Assembly (NCBI GenBank): GCA_025765595.1
Contig: JAIVFH010000683.1
Span: forward strand, 1 to 10,524
DNA length: 10,524 bases
Source: Obelidium mucronatum
Taxonomy: Eukaryota; Chytridiomycota; Chytridiomycetes; Chytridiales; Chytriomycetaceae
Reading direction: 5' to 3'
Under the pieces are notes generated by a model. It was not told the DNA's origin, made no database searches, and was given only the letters and a program-made list of their open reading frames with translations. A program made the position numbers and the translations under genes. Positions 8,654-10,524 of the stretch are shown here, one piece after another; positions within the stretch are counted from its first letter, which is position 1; every line of letters starts with the position of its first letter.

Positions 8654-8926
8654 TCATGCAAAGAACTGATTCACATTGTTTATCATGTTTTTGACTGACT
8701 TTGTGATCTTGGAAGCAGAGTTGACGGCAGTGTTGCCACCAGAGTCCCCTTCATCGCTCCTTAGTCCCCGAGTCGTCTGTTGGCTGATGGTATGAAAAGG
8801 GACTCCTGAGCGAGAGGTTTCGTAGGAGGAGGAGTTGTGGTGGATGTTGCTATGCCGCGCTGGAGCAATGAGAGACATGACAGCTGATGAAGGGGAGGAA
8901 CTCATTGGTTTCAAGTGTGTCCGCAT
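8654..8926 (-). CDS. Small Ser/Asn-rich protein (90 aa), probable divergent member of the small-protein family
   Basis: The minus-strand ATG at 8926 gives 90 residues ending in TGA. A second in-frame ATG at 8905 gives 83 residues and aligns better with the starts of the two relatives upstream. I do not recognise the family. From the second Met, MSSSPSSAVMSLIAPARH can be lined up with MLSPSVVASFAPKNH and MFSPSVVASMVPKDH of the other two copies (SPS, V, S, P, H in order). The C-terminus ITKSVKNMINNVNQFFA parallels FKASVKNLFK of the distal copy. There is no Cys, signal peptide or membrane segment; the tail is a basic amphipathic helix candidate. Support comes from its own poly(A) signal, from an AGGTTC element at 9018-9023 (minus) and from an A/T box near 8990, spaced as in the relatives. 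The homology is weaker than that between the other two. Confidence 0.55.
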   Translation of the reverse strand: MRTHLKPMSSSPSSAVMSLIAPARHSNIHHNSSSYETSRSGVPFHTISQQTTRGLRSDEGDSGGNTAVNSASKITKSVKNMINNVNQFFA

Positions 8927-9017
8927 TAAGAAGTGATTGTATATAGGTGCTGGTTTGTTGAAGGGGGGGAAAGGTTATGTGAAGGCTTGCTATTTGAGCT
9001 CCTTTTTGTTTGGGTTG

Positions 9018-9023
9018 GAACCT
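9018..9023 (-). promoter_or_regulatory. AGGTTC promoter element, copy at the 90-aa gene
   Basis: Minus-strand CAAGGTTCCAACC lies about 92 nt upstream of the first ATG. About 20 nt further on is CTCAAATAGC, a weak A/T box 62-71 nt upstream of that ATG. The same order and similar spacing occur before the two related genes. Confidence 0.4.
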
Positions 9024-9374
9024 TGTGAATGCTCTGAAACGACCGACTTCGAACTTTGCTGGAAATTGTGCCCAATGGTCACGAAATTTTTTTAAGATTA
9101 GAACCCGTAATGCTTTTCAACTTAATCTGCAGTACTGAAGTTACGCTAGAAGGGGAAAACGTATTATGTCGATGCATTGATGGCCCTTGACGTTTGCCCC
9201 TGTCTCTCTTAATTCATCAAACAATTAGTTTTAAGTTCAGTGTTCTGAGAAAATGCACAAAAGAATTAGACTTTCAGTTTTGAGTGTTTGGATATGAATA
9301 GTAGCGAAGAATCATGCAGGTTCACATCCAACGTACCTATCTCTTCAGTAACGTATTCATACAATAAATCATAT

Positions 9375-9380
9375 TTTATT
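9375..9380 (-). terminator. Poly(A) signal (AATAAA on minus) of the 54-aa gene
   Basis: The context is GGATGAATAAAATATG on the minus strand, about 160 nt beyond the stop at 9538. It is the nearest good signal. Confidence 0.45.
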
Positions 9381-9537
9381 CATCCAACAAAAACAAATGT
9401 ATTATAACCAGAAATTATAATGGAAAGGACTCAATATTATTGCAATACTGAATCCTGATAACACGGAAAGCGATGTTTTTTGTAACCGAAAGGTTGTGTA
9501 CTGCATTCTTTCGCAGCCAGACGGGCCATTTTGAATT

Positions 9538-9702
9538 TCATTTGAATAGCTTGGCAATGATATACGTGATTCCGCTGGAGGAAGAAGTGGAGTCATTTGT
9601 CTTGGTCCTTGGAACGGAAAGTTGGGTGACTCCTTGATCTGGTCTGGGAATAAAAACATGGTTCTTTGGAGCGAAGGAAGCAACGACACTTGGGGAAAGC
9701 AT
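9538..9702 (-). CDS. Small protein (54 aa), paralogue of the 57-aa gene
   Basis: The minus-strand ATG at 9702 opens 54 codons ending in TGA at 9538. It is too short for a typical length filter and is hidden beneath a longer, meaningless frame on the same strand. It is clearly homologous to the gene at 10374: MLSPSVVASFAPKNHVFIP against MFSPSVVASMVPKDHVFVP, then VPRTKTNDSTSS against VPRTNTNDSTSS, and both end in LFK. Conservation at protein level with many third-position differences (for example CCAAAGAACCATGTTTTT against CCCAAGGACCACGTCTTT) shows that this frame is the translated one. It has no Cys, signal peptide or membrane span. The middle is Pro/Thr/Ser-rich and probably disordered; the last ten residues are hydrophobic and basic. 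Function is unknown. Confidence 0.8.
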   Translation of the reverse strand: MLSPSVVASFAPKNHVFIPRPDQGVTQLSVPRTKTNDSTSSSSGITYIIAKLFK

Positions 9703-9768
9703 TTTGAAGTTGATTTGAAAGAGACTAAGAGTTCTGAGGGTTGGATATGTAGTCGGTGGTGCGAAACC

Positions 9769-9798
9769 ATTTATACATTTCCAGGTTTTTTGAACCTG
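9769..9798 (-). promoter_or_regulatory. TATA-like box and AGGTTC inverted repeat before the 54-aa gene
   Basis: On the minus strand GTATAAAT (9769-9776) lies 67-74 nt upstream of the ATG. About 16 nt further upstream is CAGGTT-CAAAA-AACCTG (9782-9798), a perfect 6-bp inverted repeat containing AGGTTC. The equivalent positions before the 57-residue gene hold CATAAAAG and AAGGTTCAACC. Confidence 0.55.
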
Positions 9799-10074
9799 CC
9801 GGTTTCAGAGTTGAGGTCAAGTCCAATACTGTGACGTGGCGCATAGAACTCTTTTCTCGAGCGTGGTTTCTTTTGATTGTTTGGCAGAATCGTGGGGATT
9901 TGTGCCTTTTTTATCCTTCATCATCTGATATCATTACTCCATAACTACAGGCAAGAAAAAGCGTTTCAGTATGGTATTGTTGGATAAAGGGTAACACATC
10001 AATAATGAACAGATTGACCAGAATAGAGTAACAAATTTAAACGAGATAGGAAGTCAATAGTCATTAATTTTTTC

Positions 10075-10088
10075 AATAAAGCTTTATT
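10075..10088. terminator. Palindromic bidirectional poly(A) signal AATAAAGCTTTATT
   Basis: This perfect 14-nt palindrome gives AATAAA on both strands. On the minus strand it is about 113 nt beyond the stop of the 57-residue gene and is its likely poly(A) signal. No plus-strand gene upstream is seen that would need the other half. Confidence 0.55.
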
Positions 10089-10200
10089 TTTTTGGTATTT
10101 ATATAATATGCACAATGCAAGGCTTAAATATCATTATATTGATGCAGAGAAAGGATGGATCAATCAAGTGGCTCGTTGGATGTGTGTCCAAAATGAGCGA

Positions 10201-10374
10201 CTATTTAAAGAGATTTTTCACAGAAGCCTTGAATGACTCGATGCTATTTTTTGAGCTTGTCGAGTCGTTGGTGTTTGTTCGTGGAACTGGAAGGCCAAAC
10301 ACTTCTTGGCCGGTCTTGGGGACAAAGACGTGGTCCTTGGGAACCATGGAGGCGACTACGCTGGGAGAGAACAT
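10201..10374 (-). CDS. Small protein (57 aa), paralogue of the 54-aa gene
   Basis: The minus-strand ATG at 10374 gives 57 residues ending in TAG. The start is chosen by alignment with the 54-residue relative; the open frame further upstream lacks an ATG and lies in a CAA-rich leader. Features: MFSPSVVAS start, HVFVPKTGQEVFGLPVPRT centre, NDSTSSKNS linker, and a basic amphipathic tail SFKASVKNLFK. It has no Cys or hydrophobic export signal. A TATA-like CATAAAAG (10436-10443, minus) sits 62-69 nt upstream and an AGGTTC element about 20 nt beyond that. Function is unknown and I recognise no family. Selection at protein level on the pair is the main reason to believe both are genes. Confidence 0.8.
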   Translation of the reverse strand: MFSPSVVASMVPKDHVFVPKTGQEVFGLPVPRTNTNDSTSSKNSIESFKASVKNLFK

Positions 10375-10435
10375 TCTGACTATTTTCGTTGTTGTTGTTT
10401 GTTTTGATGAAGGGAACTGCGGCAAGAGTCACTTC

Positions 10436-10467
10436 CTTTTATGCTCGTTTTGAAGGGGTTGAACCTT
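10436..10467 (-). promoter_or_regulatory. TATA-like box and AGGTTC element before the 57-aa gene
   Basis: On the minus strand AAGGTTCAACCCC (AGGTTC at 10461-10466) is followed, about 17-20 nt later, by CATAAAAG (10436-10443), then by a CAA-rich leader (CATCAAAACAAACAACAAC) running to the ATG. The layout matches that of the 54-residue gene. Confidence 0.55.
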
Positions 10468-10524
10468 ACATTTCAAACTGTGGCAAAGTCACCTCGACAC
10501 ACGGCGACTCAAACTTTCACGTGA

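Larger units (their letters stand above)
8927..9537. other. Intergenic: promoter of the 90-aa gene and 3' region of the 54-aa gene
   Basis: No credible coding frame is visible in these 611 bp; the sequence is A/T-rich with stops in all frames. On the minus strand it holds a pyrimidine-rich segment (about 8965-8972), the promoter elements of the 90-residue gene, and an AATAAA signal (9375-9380, minus) for the 54-residue gene. Confidence 0.6.
9703..10200. other. Intergenic: promoter of the 54-aa gene and 3' region of the 57-aa gene
   Basis: These 498 bp contain no convincing gene. On the minus strand they hold, nearest the 54-residue gene, its leader, a TATA-like box and an AGGTTC inverted repeat; further out lies the 3' end of the 57-residue gene with its poly(A) signal. 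A plus-strand frame across 9622-9834 is only the antisense of the small gene. Confidence 0.6.

Noticed and set aside
9295..9411. Short plus-strand ATG frame (about 37 codons) between the small genes
   Set aside because: No similarity to the small-protein family, A/T-driven composition and no promoter; expected by chance.
9402..9770. 122-codon minus-strand frame
   Set aside because: It covers the 54-residue gene in another frame. The shorter frame is the one conserved with its paralogue, so the long one is a shadow.
9622..9834. 70-codon plus-strand frame
   Set aside because: It is antisense of the 54-residue gene and its promoter, with no homologous counterpart opposite the 57-residue gene.

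Overview
The window looks like nuclear DNA of a zoosporic fungus, most likely a chytrid. All multi-exon genes have short GT-AG introns (52-81 nt, with one 425 nt exception), intergenic gaps are short, and AATAAA-type poly(A) signals are present. One gene is an ARMC2/PF27-type armadillo protein, a family needed to build motile flagella and absent from non-flagellated fungi. The assignment to chytrids is an inference from these features; no rRNA or other marker is present.

Layout. (1) 1-584, minus strand: first exon of an ankyrin-repeat protein resembling TRPV-like channels. Its intron is a long polypyrimidine tract on the coding strand (GA-rich on the plus strand) that runs off the window. (2) 585-758: a 174 bp divergent promoter. 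(3) 759-4836, plus strand: an eight-exon ARMC2 orthologue (1079 residues as modelled). Its first intron holds about 13 small GC-rich hairpins. (4) 5192-7717, plus strand: an eight-exon gene for a 701-residue protein with an N-terminal thioredoxin domain (WCGPC) fused in frame to a complete Hop/STI1 co-chaperone (TPR1-DP1-TPR2A-TPR2B-DP2). One exon crosses the thioredoxin/TPR1 junction and has no internal Met, so the fusion is not a gene-model artefact. (5) 7881-8405, plus strand: an eight-cysteine, three-module protein of unknown function with no visible signal peptide. (6) 8654-10374, minus strand: three small single-exon genes. Two (54 and 57 residues) are clear paralogues and the third (90 residues) is a probable divergent relative. 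They share a promoter layout and each has its own poly(A) signal. I do not recognise the family.

How the genes work together. ARMC2 and the ankyrin/TRP-like gene are head to head and could share a promoter; a shared zoospore or flagellar role is only a hypothesis. The thioredoxin-STI1 protein should bridge Hsp70 and Hsp90 while carrying a redox-active module. The main items of interest are the thioredoxin-STI1 fusion, the small-protein family and the intronic hairpin array.
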